A stretch of DNA of 64,000 nt from CAVSWT01 sp963782985 (GCA_963782985.1 CAWALU010000003.1:186001-250000); one strand, 5' to 3'. Positions 1 through 8,698 are shown, counted from the first letter of the stretch. Numbers and translations: made by a program. The notes: generated by a model not told the origin, from the sequence alone.

Positions 1-394
1 TTCCGTATTTAGAAATATGGGAAGTTTTGATTTCTGTATCTCTTCGCGTCAACGCCCTTATACGCGCCAGCAATTCTCCAAAATGAAAAGGTTTGGGCAA
101 ATAATCATCAGCGCCGGCGTTAAGACCTTTAATTTTATCGGAAACATCGTCCAACGCTGTAAGCATAAGTATTGGCGTTTTTATTTGATCAGCCCGCAAG
201 TTGGAACAGGTTTTAAAACCATCTTGCTTGGGCAGCATTATATCTAAAATTATTAAATCATAATTATTCCTTTTGGCGAAGGCTTCACCTTGTACGCCAT
301 CCAATGCAGCATCCACGGCAAAACTTTCAGCGGATAATCCTTTTTGAATTACGGCTGAAATTTTTTTATCATCTTCAATTAATAAAATTCGCAT
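1..394 (-). CDS. Response regulator, OmpR type, receiver domain (3' end outside window)
   Basis: This is the receiver domain of a two-component response regulator. It starts with ATG at 394 and runs off the left edge, so only about 131 residues are seen. The acidic pocket is E7-D8-D9 in MRILLIEDD, and the phospho-acceptor Asp51 lies in LIILDIMLP. The conserved Thr is in MLTALD and the conserved Lys is in YLPKPF. The continuation RIRALTRR is typical of the linker into an OmpR/PhoB winged-helix DNA-binding domain, but that domain is not visible. The partner histidine kinase would be expected to the left. The gene is divergent from the secreted peptidase at 536, and the 141 bp between them must hold both promoters. 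Confidence 0.9.
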   Translation of the reverse strand, partial: MRILLIEDDKKISAVIQKGLSAESFAVDAALDGVQGEAFAKRNNYDLIILDIMLPKQDGFKTCSNLRADQIKTPILMLTALDDVSDKIKGLNAGADDYLPKPFHFGELLARIRALTRRDTEIKTSHISKYG

Positions 395-535
395 TTATAT
401 TTTTGTATTAATATTTCTAACTAAAATTATAAATAAAGATGAAAAGAAAATGAAAAAAAGAATTTTTTATTAAACCGTTCAAAAACTTTTACTATTTTTA
501 AAATGAAAATTGAATTATAAAATTAAGGGTGTATC

Positions 536-1762
536 ATGAAATCAAAAATTATTCTAAGTCTGATTTTAATTTTTTCAATCTTATCTTCTGCGCAGCAAAA
601 CTTGCATGACAAAGGGATCTTCATCGAAAAGAAAAAAGGCTTTTATGATGAAGTACTTCAGGGGATAAAAGCTTACGATAGCATTCCTAAGCCGCTTGTA
701 AAATCTTTTAAAGCTGATTTATCCAAAATAAATCCTCCCAAATCTTTGGATGAGTTTAAAAGTTACTGGCGTAATGATCCCATCTCTCAAGGACAAACCG
801 GAACTTGCTGGTCTTTTTCCACAACCTCTTTTTTAGAATCGGAAGTTTACAGGCAGCACAATAAAAAAGTTAAGCTCTCTGAAATTTTTACCGTTTATTG
901 GGAATATTTGGAAAAGGCAAAAGCCTTTGTGAAAGAGAGAGGCAAATCATTATTTGATGAAGGCTCGGAAGGAAATGCCGTAACGCGAATTTGGAAAAAG
1001 TATGGATGCGCTCCCGAAGAGGTTTATAATGGATTGCTTCCTAAACAAAAATTTCATAATCATAAAACTTTAGTCGCCGAGATGAATAAATATTTGAAAA
1101 ATATTAAATCGACAAACGCATGGAATGAAGATGAAGTTGTAAATACTATAAAATCAATATTAAATCATTATCTGGGTGAGCCGCCCGCAGAATTTAATGT
1201 TGACGGCAAAAAATATACTCCCAAAGAATATCTTACAAATTACCTGCAAATAAATCCGGATGATTATGTTGATATTCTTTCTTATATGCAGCAGCCTTAT
1301 TATCAGCAAGTTGAATATGAAGTTCCGGATAATTGGTGGCACAGCAAAGATTATTACAACGTTCCGCTTGATGAATTTATGTCCGCCTTAAAAAAAGCAG
1401 TGCGGGAAGGTTATACAATGGCAATCGGCGGCGATGTTTCGGAAGCCGGTTTAGTATCGCAATACAATGCCGCAATCGTTCCTTCGTTTGATATCCCTTC
1501 CGAATATATTGATGAAGACGCGCGCCAGTTTCGTTTCAGCAACGGATCAACGACTGACGATCACGGACTTCATTTAGCTGGTTATACAAACAAGGATGGT
1601 AAAGATTGGTATTTAATTAAAGATTCCGGCGCAGGATCAATGGACGGAAAATTTCCCGGCTACTTTTTTTATAATGAAGATTATGTGAAATTAAAAATGA
1701 TGGATTTTATGGTTCATAAAGATGCCGTAAAAGATTTGTTGAGTAAGTTTAAAAAACAATAA
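536..1762 (+). CDS. Secreted C1-family (papain/bleomycin-hydrolase-like) cysteine peptidase
   Basis: The product is a 408 aa cysteine peptidase with a signal peptide (residues 1-19, ending LSSAQ), so it is predicted to be exported. The nucleophile is Cys91 in GQTGTCWSFS. The histidine is probably His343 in DDHGLHLAGY. The third catalytic position, Asn in the ENSWG motif of bleomycin hydrolase, appears here as Asp363 in LIKDSGAG. The C-terminal YFFYNEDYVKLKMM and MVHKDAV stretches resemble C1 peptidases of Bacteroidota. The gene stands alone, with a response-regulator gene divergent to its left. The family assignment is firm, but the substrate is unknown. Confidence 0.85.
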   Translation: MKSKIILSLILIFSILSSAQQNLHDKGIFIEKKKGFYDEVLQGIKAYDSIPKPLVKSFKADLSKINPPKSLDEFKSYWRNDPISQGQTGTCWSFSTTSFLESEVYRQHNKKVKLSEIFTVYWEYLEKAKAFVKERGKSLFDEGSEGNAVTRIWKKYGCAPEEVYNGLLPKQKFHNHKTLVAEMNKYLKNIKSTNAWNEDEVVNTIKSILNHYLGEPPAEFNVDGKKYTPKEYLTNYLQINPDDYVDILSYMQQPYYQQVEYEVPDNWWHSKDYYNVPLDEFMSALKKAVREGYTMAIGGDVSEAGLVSQYNAAIVPSFDIPSEYIDEDARQFRFSNGSTTDDHGLHLAGYTNKDGKDWYLIKDSGAGSMDGKFPGYFFYNEDYVKLKMMDFMVHKDAVKDLLSKFKKQ

Positions 1763-1784
1763 TTTATAAAAATCATTTTAATCC

Positions 1785-1940
1785 GCGCTTGCCTGCTTTA
1801 AAAGAGTGTTGTATCCGGCAGCTGCGGAATCGAGTGAGAAATCTTTCACGCTATTTAGAAAAAAATTTCTCTCCCAATGGGATCGAAATGACATTTGCAG
1901 CATTTGTGCAAGACTCTCTTGCGTTGCACTCTCTAAGGCA
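1785..1940. repeat. Degenerate interspersed intergenic repeat fragment
   Basis: The gap after the C1 peptidase contains text resembling the scattered, non-coding repeat fragments of Bacteroidota/Ignavibacteria genomes (gaatcgagtgagaaatcttt, ctcccaatgggatcgaaatg, followed by acatttgcagc). On the minus strand it opens a 66-codon frame (1778-1978) with the SFRSHWERNFF-type translation seen in spurious ORFs from such repeats. It is therefore annotated as a repeat and not as a gene. Related fragments recur elsewhere in the window. Confidence 0.45.
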
Positions 1941-1972
1941 AGTTGGATTTTTTTTAATAAGAAATTAATAGA

Positions 1973-2464
1973 ATGCAAGAATTAAATTTTAATCCTCATA
2001 AATCAGGAAAAGATTTTAGAAAAAATTATGAACTTCACGATTTAGCTGAAGCGGCGGGAAAGAATCTTTTAATACAATGGGGATTTGAGTTCAATGATTT
2101 CGGAAAAGATAACAGAAACCAAAAAGTTTGGGAAAAGGGAGAAGATAAACCAGATGTGGTTATTTCTTATAAAAATAAAAAAGCTTTGCTGGATTGGAAA
2201 GCAAAGCACAAACCGGTTTGGCTGATAAATGAGCGGGCTTATAATTCATACAAAGAGTGGGCAAAAATATTACTGCTTCCGGTGATAATTTCTTTTTTTG
2301 TTTTTAATGACGAAAAAGAAATTGTGGAAATGCGGTTTGCGTGTCTGCAAAAGCATCAAAATAAAATTTCCGGGAAAAAGGAATGGGATAAAAATCAAAC
2401 AATTGAATTTGAAAATGCTTTGCCGGTATTTTCAAAGCCTGCTCTGATACAGTATTTAGATTAA
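1973..2464 (+). CDS. Small PD-(D/E)XK nuclease-like protein
   Basis: This is an unrecognised 163 aa soluble protein. Its centre holds a textbook PD-(D/E)XK constellation: Pro-Asp in KPDVVIS, a short strand-turn, then Asp-Trp-Lys in LLDWKAKH. A Glu in the preceding helix (HDLAEAAGK) could complete the metal site. A hydrophobic strand (LLPVIISFFVF) follows, as in the restriction-endonuclease fold. It begins with ATG close to the repeat fragment upstream and has no strong ribosome-binding site. Its stop lies 7 bp before the ATG of the TPR-like gene at 2472, so the two are probably co-transcribed. DNA or RNA cleavage is inferred from the motif only, and the biological role is unknown. Confidence 0.6.
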   Translation: MQELNFNPHKSGKDFRKNYELHDLAEAAGKNLLIQWGFEFNDFGKDNRNQKVWEKGEDKPDVVISYKNKKALLDWKAKHKPVWLINERAYNSYKEWAKILLLPVIISFFVFNDEKEIVEMRFACLQKHQNKISGKKEWDKNQTIEFENALPVFSKPALIQYLD

Positions 2465-2471
2465 TATTTTT

Positions 2472-3011
2472 ATGAATTCGACAAACAAAAAAGAAATAGA
2501 AAAAATTTTTATTACTTCAAGTTCGGCTGAAGAATTGTTTGATGTTTTTCGCGCATCAATTGAAAATAAATTAAACGACGTTCAGCTTTACAAAATTTTA
2601 TTACGCAACAAGGCTTTGTCCGCCGATGAAATTTCGATGTATGCAGATAAAATCTGTAAAGAGTTCCCTGAGTTTTGCTACAAGATATATTTTGCAGCCG
2701 GTCAAATTTTGGAATCGAATTCTGTTTACGGCATTTACCATGAGCGCGCTATGAATTTTTTTAAGAAAGCCGCAAAAGCAAATCCAACTTCACATGAGCC
2801 ATACTTATCAATTGCCGGGATGTACAGTGCCGAACTTGATTCGCCAAAACTTAAAAATATTTTGAAAGTTATAAAACAGGGAATTGAGGAAGTGCATTTA
2901 AAGAGCAAAGTTTATTTTGCTCTCGCAAACATTTATAAAAAACTTGGCGACGAAGAAAATGAAAATTTATATCAAAGGATGGGGGAGAAATCTCAACGAA
3001 AGCTGCAATAA
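2472..3011 (+). CDS. TPR-like hypothetical protein
   Basis: The product is 179 aa, helical and soluble, with no signal peptide. The second half looks like two tetratricopeptide-type helix pairs (the AMNFFKKAAKANPTSHEPYL region and KVYFALANIYKKLGDEENEN). The N-terminal half has no motif I recognise. It follows the PD-(D/E)XK gene by 7 bp, so the pair may act together. Its stop codon lies 4 bp from the stop of the convergent patatin gene, with no terminator between them. No function is assigned. Confidence 0.6.
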   Translation: MNSTNKKEIEKIFITSSSAEELFDVFRASIENKLNDVQLYKILLRNKALSADEISMYADKICKEFPEFCYKIYFAAGQILESNSVYGIYHERAMNFFKKAAKANPTSHEPYLSIAGMYSAELDSPKLKNILKVIKQGIEEVHLKSKVYFALANIYKKLGDEENENLYQRMGEKSQRKLQ

Positions 3012-3015
3012 ATAA

Positions 3016-5733
3016 TTAGTAGTAATAACCAATTGAAAAATAAAATTTAACATCGCCGTAGCTTAAAGGATTGCCGGGTAAATTTTTAGTAAATAAAAAA
3101 CTCCTCCCCACAGAAAACTCCGCCGGACCTACAGGCGTATCAAAAGCCAGAGTAAAACCCAAACCGTGTCTTAAATCCTTTAACCTAATTTGTTCCTGTT
3201 CCTCCCACGTTCTGCCAAGATCATAACGCGCCTTAAAATAAGTATCAAAGAAAATTTCAAAAGGCAATTTAAATCTGTATTCAAGCGAGGCTAATAAAAT
3301 TTGTTTGCCTCTAAATTCTTCTTCCTGCATTCCAAAAAAAGAATTTTGTCCGCCGAGCGAATATTGCTTTGTTAGCGGAATCGTTTTATCGGCAAAGCCC
3401 ATCATAAGCCGCGGTGAAAATGTATTAATATTATTTAGCGTAAAATAATTTTTATACTCAAAACCAAAATTTGAATATCCAACGTCGCCGCCTAAAATTT
3501 TTTGTCCGGTTTCATAAAAGCCGTTAAAATAAAAACCGGTTACCGGAAACGGATATTTATTTTGTGTGTCTATTGTGGCGCTGGCTTTTAATGAGACGAC
3601 CGTAGTTTTGAATGGCTCAACCGGAATTATGCCCTGCTTGGCTTTTAATACATCAATTTCATATTCGCCTTTAACAATTAGGTTTCCGAACTTGCCGGCT
3701 TGTGCGCCGACAGAAATTGAGCCGCCGTAATATATTTGCCTGTATTCGCCGGTAACCGATCGTGAAAATTCTCTGCTGTTAGTGGTAGGCTCGTCAGAAT
3801 AAACATAAGCGTCGTCAAATTTATAATATCCATTCAATTTATAAGTAAGGTATGTTTCCCAAATCCTATTTGATTTAAGCTCTAATATATATGACCGGTT
3901 TCTCGTTCCGCCGAATAGAATTAATCCCAATTCGTTTCCAGAACCGAAAATATTTTCATTTCTTATATCTAAACCTAATTGGGTTTTATTTTCATCATCA
4001 ATTCTAAATCCTATGCGCATAAGGCTGGAGATTTTTTCCAGTACGCTAATCTTTAAAGTGTTTTTATTGTCTTGACGCAAAACCGACAAATTAATATCTT
4101 CAAATAAGTTGGTAGTTCTTAAATTTAAAAGCCCATTTTGAATTGCCTGGTAACGAAAGTATTCCCCTTCCCTTAAAGGAATCTCTCTTGTTATAACTGT
4201 TGAGTTGGTAATTTCATTTCCTTCGATAATAATTTTTGAAATCAATCCTTCATCAAATGTTAAATATAAAACTCCGTCATTTTTATTAAATTCAATCTCC
4301 GAAATATCCGCCAGCGAAAAGCCTTTTTCTCTATATAGATTTAAAATAGCAATCAGCTTTTTATACAGTTCGCGGGCATTGTACGGGTTATTATAAAGGG
4401 GATAAAGAATTGAATCTACAGTTTCAGGCTGCAAAATGTTCACGCCTTTAATTACAAAATCACGGATAAGAGGATTTTGTTTATAAATAAATTTTATGCT
4501 GGAATAATCTTCATATTCATATACTTCCGCTTTTGCATCTTCATAATTTCCACTCTGGTATTTATCATTAAGATCTTTTAATATTTCAGCGCTGCTTACG
4601 GAATCGTTTCCCGCGTATATATTTATAAATGGATTTTTAGAATTTGCGGCAACGCTTTCCCCAATAATATTTTTTATATAGAATTGATTTTCTTTTAATC
4701 TAAAATTATAAATTGAATCAATATCGGATTTTATTTTTTTTACCAAAGGAAGAGCCGCCTGATAACCTTTATTAATTATCTCTTCAATATTTAAAAAATT
4801 GGTAGATACATTATCGCCTAATTTTGGTTCGATAAGTACGTTAGCGTCTTTAATTTGTTCTTCATTTAAAAGTCGCATGGGAATGCTTACAATTTGATCG
4901 GCGACTATCCACGGTAAATTTAAATCGTCCACCGAATGCAAAGCGCTGGTTGTGTTTACCGCAATTATATAATCGCTCATTTTCTTTGCAGCGCGCACCG
5001 GAATATTTGCCACAAGCCCGCCATCCACCAACGTCATTGAATCAACTTTTACAGGCGCGAGATAAAAAGAAACGCTTGAGCTTGCTCTTAAAGCTTGGCT
5101 TAAAGAACCTCTGTCAATCATAACCATATCGCCGGTTATCAAATCTGTGGAGACCGCTCTAAAATGAACTCGAAGATCGTCAAAATTATTTTTAACATGT
5201 ATAGGAGCTTGAAAAGTTAAAAGACTTAAATAGTTTGAAAGTATTAATCCATCGTTAAATGAAGTTGGTATTATCGGTTTAAATCCGTTTAATCTTAAAG
5301 TTAAAATTGCCTTGTCTTCCGTTACTTTTTGATCAACAAATAATTGGCGGCGGTCAGTTTCCCTTTTTAGCGAAAGCATCTCATCCCAGTTGGTGTTTCT
5401 GGCAATAGAATCAATTTGATTTACAGAATAACCGGCGGCATAAAGTCCGCCAATAACGCTTCCCATGCTTGTGCCGACAATTAAATCAATATTAATTCCC
5501 GCTTCTTCAAAAGCTTTTAAAACGCCTATTTGTGAAAAGCCTCTGGCGCCCCCGCCGCTTAAAGCTAAAGAAACTATAGGTTTTTTTGAGGGAATTTTTT
5601 CTGTTAAACCAAATGGAAGCTGGTTAGTCCGATAGTCTATCGTTAAAGTTTTAACTTTTTGGGGATAGGAAAAGTTGGATAATGTGAAGATTAATAAAAA
5701 GAAGAAAGCCGTTATTTTAAATTTGTATTTCAT
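3016..5733 (-). CDS. Patatin-like phospholipase with POTRA repeats and Omp85-type outer-membrane barrel
   Basis: This 905 aa outer-membrane protein has three parts. A signal peptide (residues 1-24) leads into a patatin domain at about 52-330. The oxyanion loop is SGGGARG (about 59-65), the nucleophile is Ser89 in GTSMGS, and the dyad Asp237 is in VDGGL. Two POTRA-like repeats follow (about 480-640: FVIKGVNILQPETV; IIIEGNEITNSTVI). The last 270 residues form a beta-barrel ending in the aromatic-rich FYFSIGYYY. The layout resembles the PlpD/type Vd single-chain secreted lipases, in which the barrel exports or displays the lipase. I chose the ATG at 5733 because it gives a clean signal peptide. 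The longer open frame to 5928 would run into yidC. Confidence 0.9.
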   Translation of the reverse strand: MKYKFKITAFFFLLIFTLSNFSYPQKVKTLTIDYRTNQLPFGLTEKIPSKKPIVSLALSGGGARGFSQIGVLKAFEEAGINIDLIVGTSMGSVIGGLYAAGYSVNQIDSIARNTNWDEMLSLKRETDRRQLFVDQKVTEDKAILTLRLNGFKPIIPTSFNDGLILSNYLSLLTFQAPIHVKNNFDDLRVHFRAVSTDLITGDMVMIDRGSLSQALRASSSVSFYLAPVKVDSMTLVDGGLVANIPVRAAKKMSDYIIAVNTTSALHSVDDLNLPWIVADQIVSIPMRLLNEEQIKDANVLIEPKLGDNVSTNFLNIEEIINKGYQAALPLVKKIKSDIDSIYNFRLKENQFYIKNIIGESVAANSKNPFINIYAGNDSVSSAEILKDLNDKYQSGNYEDAKAEVYEYEDYSSIKFIYKQNPLIRDFVIKGVNILQPETVDSILYPLYNNPYNARELYKKLIAILNLYREKGFSLADISEIEFNKNDGVLYLTFDEGLISKIIIEGNEITNSTVITREIPLREGEYFRYQAIQNGLLNLRTTNLFEDINLSVLRQDNKNTLKISVLEKISSLMRIGFRIDDENKTQLGLDIRNENIFGSGNELGLILFGGTRNRSYILELKSNRIWETYLTYKLNGYYKFDDAYVYSDEPTTNSREFSRSVTGEYRQIYYGGSISVGAQAGKFGNLIVKGEYEIDVLKAKQGIIPVEPFKTTVVSLKASATIDTQNKYPFPVTGFYFNGFYETGQKILGGDVGYSNFGFEYKNYFTLNNINTFSPRLMMGFADKTIPLTKQYSLGGQNSFFGMQEEEFRGKQILLASLEYRFKLPFEIFFDTYFKARYDLGRTWEEQEQIRLKDLRHGLGFTLAFDTPVGPAEFSVGRSFLFTKNLPGNPLSYGDVKFYFSIGYYY

Positions 5734-5809
5734 CAATATAAAAAAAGTATTTTCCTTTACTTTAGAATAATAATTATTTCTAAAGGTATTAAAAATACTT
5801 TTAATTTTC

Positions 5810-7684
5810 TTACTTGCGCTTTCTCTGCTGCTGACCTTTTGTATTTTGTTCTGCCTGCTCCATAAGTTTTTGCATAAATCCTTTTTTCTTTTTAGGATTT
5901 TTAACCGGCTCCAAAACCATTCCATCATGCTTATGATTTATGTAATACTGCTGGGCAATTGAAAAAACATTAAACATAAAATAATACAAGTTTAAACCCG
6001 AAGGAAAGGACATAAACATTAACGTTAACATTACCGGCATAATATAAACAAGGGCTTGCTGCTTTGGATCTTTAGTGCTCATCTTCTGCTGAAAGAAAGT
6101 TGTAACTCCCATCAGCAAAGCCAATCCGCTAATATGCTGAACGCCGAAAATGGGAAGTTTAAAACCAAGATCGATAATTTCGTCGGGTGCGGAAAGATCT
6201 TGAATCCACAGCATAAATGGCTGTTGACGAAGTTCAATTGCAATTTTAAATAGCCCCCAAAGAGCGACAAAAATAGGCATCTGCAAAAGCAATGGTAAGC
6301 AACCTCCCGCAGGATTAACGCCGTAAGTTGAGTAGAGCTTCATTGTTTCTTTTTGCTGCTTCTGCGTATCGTCTTTATATTTTTCTTTCATCTCCGTTAT
6401 TTTTGGCTGAAGCATCTGCATCTTCTTCATTGACTGGTAGCTTTGTTTTGTAAGCGGGTATAAAACAATTTTTATTATCAATGAAAAAATAATAATTACA
6501 AAACCATAGTTGGGAATGAAAGAATGTAAAAAATTAAACAACGGAAGAAGTATATATTCTGCAATTGGACGAACAATAAATTTTAGCCCAAAGAAACTTC
6601 CGAAATCAACTATTGCTTCTAACTTATGACCGTATGTTGATAAAATATCATAATCCACCGGACCGATGTAGAGCAAGAAAGAGTGTTTTTCACTCTGCGT
6701 ATTTTTAAAAGGAATAATTAAATGCGCGCTGTAAAACTCTTTAACGCCAACTTTATTTACCGTTTTTTTGGTTCCTTTAATATAAGCGCCGTCCACTCCC
6801 GATGGATTTTGGGGAGCAATTATCGCGGCAAAATATTTATTTCTAACTCCCATCCAATCAATTCTGCCGTTAAAATCTTCTTCAATTGGTTTTGCTTCAT
6901 CGCTGGCGTCTACAACAACCTGTTCATCCCCGTAATAAACGCTGGCATCGGAATACGTTGCTTCATCCACAGAATTTTTTTCTGTAAATCTTATTCCATT
7001 ATCCCAAACCAAATCATAAGCGTTGTTGCTTATTAAACTATTCATCCCCTCCAATTCAATATCGCTGCCGATGCTGTATTTGTTTCCGTAAAAAGTATAA
7101 ATTTTATTGATATACTTTCCGTTGCCGGCATTTAATTTAAATGATATTGAAACGCTGTCGTTGCCCGATAGATTATAGTTATTTTTCTTTGCGTCAGTGG
7201 TGAAGTACAAATCTCCCGTATTTATTGCTTTGCCGTCTGATGTAACAAAAGCGAGATCGTATGAGCCGCCCATAGTAAAATTAATTAATTGAACGCCGAA
7301 TTTATACGGATCATTTCCTTCTTCATCAGCCGAATACCAATTATTAAATTTCTTTAAATAATAACGCCTGAAATTTCCGCCTTTAGTTGAAAGTTCAATA
7401 ACGGCAAGTTCGTTTTCAATTTTAATTGTTTTTTCTTTTTGCTGCTCCGCATCGGAGGAAAAATATTTCCCAAAATCTTCTTTCTCAATTGAAGCCTGTT
7501 TCTCCGGCTGAGTTTTTTTTACTTCAGGTTCTTTTTTTATAGAAGAAGAATCAACCACTACTGACGAGGTATCTTTCCCTTTGCTTGTAGTTTTATTCTG
7601 ATCGGGAGAAGGAGCGTTAAAGTACATCCATAAAATTAAAATCGCCCCTATTAATATGAAGGCAAATGTGGTATTTCTATCCAT
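5810..7684 (-). CDS. yidC: Membrane protein insertase YidC
   Basis: YidC inserts membrane proteins, alone or with SecYEG. The 624 aa product has an N-terminal anchor (TFAFILIGAILILWMYF), a Lys/Glu/Ser-rich linker, a large periplasmic beta-sandwich domain (about 85-360), and then the conserved five-helix core (FGLKFIVRPIAEYIL, GFVIIIFSLIIKIVLYP, GCLPLLLQMPIFVALWGLF). The cytoplasmic tail is very basic (KNPKKKKGF, GQQQRKRK), as in insertases that contact the ribosome. The long periplasmic domain is usual for Gram-negative YidC. It follows yidD by 21 bp in the rpmH-rnpA-yidD-yidC operon. Confidence 0.98.
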   Translation of the reverse strand: MDRNTTFAFILIGAILILWMYFNAPSPDQNKTTSKGKDTSSVVVDSSSIKKEPEVKKTQPEKQASIEKEDFGKYFSSDAEQQKEKTIKIENELAVIELSTKGGNFRRYYLKKFNNWYSADEEGNDPYKFGVQLINFTMGGSYDLAFVTSDGKAINTGDLYFTTDAKKNNYNLSGNDSVSISFKLNAGNGKYINKIYTFYGNKYSIGSDIELEGMNSLISNNAYDLVWDNGIRFTEKNSVDEATYSDASVYYGDEQVVVDASDEAKPIEEDFNGRIDWMGVRNKYFAAIIAPQNPSGVDGAYIKGTKKTVNKVGVKEFYSAHLIIPFKNTQSEKHSFLLYIGPVDYDILSTYGHKLEAIVDFGSFFGLKFIVRPIAEYILLPLFNFLHSFIPNYGFVIIIFSLIIKIVLYPLTKQSYQSMKKMQMLQPKITEMKEKYKDDTQKQQKETMKLYSTYGVNPAGGCLPLLLQMPIFVALWGLFKIAIELRQQPFMLWIQDLSAPDEIIDLGFKLPIFGVQHISGLALLMGVTTFFQQKMSTKDPKQQALVYIMPVMLTLMFMSFPSGLNLYYFMFNVFSIAQQYYINHKHDGMVLEPVKNPKKKKGFMQKLMEQAEQNTKGQQQRKRK

Positions 7685-7705
7685 TAGATATTCCGTTAAG
7701 TTCCG

Positions 7706-7915
7706 TTAAATTAGTGGGTCGTACCCGCCCTTATTAAATGGGTTGCACCTCAAAATCCGCCAAATTGATTTTGCGCCGCCTATAATTACGCCATACTTAG
7801 CGAAGGCTTGCATTGCGTATTCGGAACAAGTTGGGTAAAATCGGCACGAAGGCGGTAACAGCGGTGAAATAAATTTTTTATAACTTTTAATTATGAAAAT
7901 AAAAACATATTTCAT
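7706..7915 (-). CDS. yidD: Membrane protein insertion efficiency factor YidD
   Basis: This small 69 aa protein helps YidC-dependent insertion. The family signature is complete: an amphipathic N-terminal helix (IIKSYKKFISPLLPPSC), the cysteine-containing motif CRFYPTCSEYA, and the C-terminal RILRCNPFNKGGYDP. Its start codon is 1 bp from the rnpA stop, so translation is probably coupled. The order rpmH-rnpA-yidD-yidC is the classical one. Confidence 0.97.
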   Translation of the reverse strand: MKYVFIFIIKSYKKFISPLLPPSCRFYPTCSEYAMQAFAKYGVIIGGAKSIWRILRCNPFNKGGYDPLI

Positions 7916-7916
7916 T

Positions 7917-8315
7917 TTAAAGACTGCCTTTGAGTCTTAAAATAAGCTCAATAATATTCGGCATAACATCTTTAAGTTTCAATTTTTTATTTTTTTTTCC
8001 AGTTAGCGAGTTGGCAGAAAAAACAACTTTTAATAAAACTTTTTTTTCTACCGCGGCATTAATTAAATCCGTTTTGTTTAAGCGATAGGAATCTTTAATT
8101 AATCTTTTAACTCTGTTTCTCCAAACTGCGTTTCCGTTTTTTTTTGAAACTGCGGCGGCTATTTTTACTCCAGGTTTTTCTGATTTATTTTCTACAATAA
8201 AAATAGTTTTTAAATTATTGTTTTTAGAGTAGATGGTTTTACCTGAAACAAAAATAGATTCGAAATCTTTTTTACTTTTAATTCTTTCGTTAGCGGAAAG
8301 ACCAAAGCGCTTCAA
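7917..8315 (-). CDS. rnpA: Ribonuclease P protein component RnpA
   Basis: This is the protein subunit of RNase P, which matures the 5' ends of tRNAs. It is 132 aa long. The N-terminal pattern ANERIKSKKDFESIF and the RNR-type signature WRNRVKRLIKDSYR identify the family. The start is the rare codon TTG at 8315, 5 bp after the rpmH stop. No ATG in this frame gives a better N-terminus, and any ribosome-binding site would lie inside the 3' end of rpmH. The C-terminal tail (KNKKLKLKDVMPN) is typical of the group. Confidence 0.95.
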   Translation of the reverse strand: MKRFGLSANERIKSKKDFESIFVSGKTIYSKNNNLKTIFIVENKSEKPGVKIAAAVSKKNGNAVWRNRVKRLIKDSYRLNKTDLINAAVEKKVLLKVVFSANSLTGKKNKKLKLKDVMPNIIELILRLKGSL

Positions 8316-8320
8316 CTGAT

Positions 8321-8467
8321 TTACATCTCGTCGCTAACGGTTAATTTTTTTCTTCCTCTAGCGCGTCTTCTCGCTAAAACTTTTCTGCCGTTTTTAGTTT
8401 TCATTCTTTCTCTAAAGCCGTGCTTATTTTTTCTTTTCCTGTTGCTCGGCTGAAATGTCCTTTTCAT
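8321..8467 (-). CDS. rpmH: 50S ribosomal protein L34
   Basis: The gene encodes 48 residues, beginning MKRTFQPSNRKRKNKHGF and continuing RERMKTKNGRKVLARRRARG, which is diagnostic of ribosomal protein L34. The C-terminus is slightly extended (RKKLTVSDEM). A good Shine-Dalgarno sequence (AAGGAG) lies 5 bp before the ATG. It heads the leftward operon that borders the proposed origin. Confidence 0.98.
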   Translation of the reverse strand: MKRTFQPSNRKRKNKHGFRERMKTKNGRKVLARRRARGRKKLTVSDEM

Positions 8468-8496
8468 TTTGTACTCCTTTTATCAAAAAGACTGTA

Positions 8497-8525
8497 AAAA
8501 TAGCTATTGCGCTATAAATAAACAA
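8497..8525 (-). promoter_or_regulatory. Candidate promoter for the rpmH operon
   Basis: On the minus strand a TTGTTT (-35-like, 8520-8525) and a TATTTT (-10-like, 8497-8502) are separated by 17 bp. They end 30 bp before the rpmH start. This fits a housekeeping sigma-factor promoter, but the whole region is AT-rich, so chance matches are likely. Confidence 0.35.
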
Positions 8526-8679
8526 GATAGTTTTTAAAGCAATCATATCAATTAAAATTAAATGCAAAAATATTTTAATATTATTAAAGAATTAATTTGC
8601 AACCCGCAAGCAGAGTCCTTATTTTTTATCAAGGTTATGCTCTTAAAATTAATGTTAATATCTTGTTGATATTTCGGGG

Positions 8680-8698
8680 ATGTGAAAACGTTTCACAT
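8680..8698. promoter_or_regulatory. Palindromic operator-like site in the origin gap
   Basis: The sequence atgtgaaa-acg-tttcacat is a perfect 8 bp inverted repeat around a 3 bp centre. It resembles LacI/CcpA-type operators (CG at the centre) and, with one base too many in the spacer, Crp-type TGTGA/TCACA half sites. It does not match the parS consensus. Which protein binds it, if any, is unknown. Confidence 0.4.

Noticed and set aside
1778..1978. 66-codon frame on the minus strand
   Set aside because: Its translation (SFRSHWERNFF) is the typical product of a degenerate intergenic repeat, with no ribosome-binding site and no family.
5734..5928. Extended N-terminus of the patatin protein reading into yidC
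   Set aside because: The extension overlaps the yidC 3' end, is rich in basic residues and lacks a signal peptide. The ATG at 5733 gives a clean signal peptide.
8680..8698. parS centromere site
   Set aside because: The arms are GTGAAA...TTTCAC, the reverse order of the parS core (GTTTCACGTGAAAC), and no parAB genes are near.
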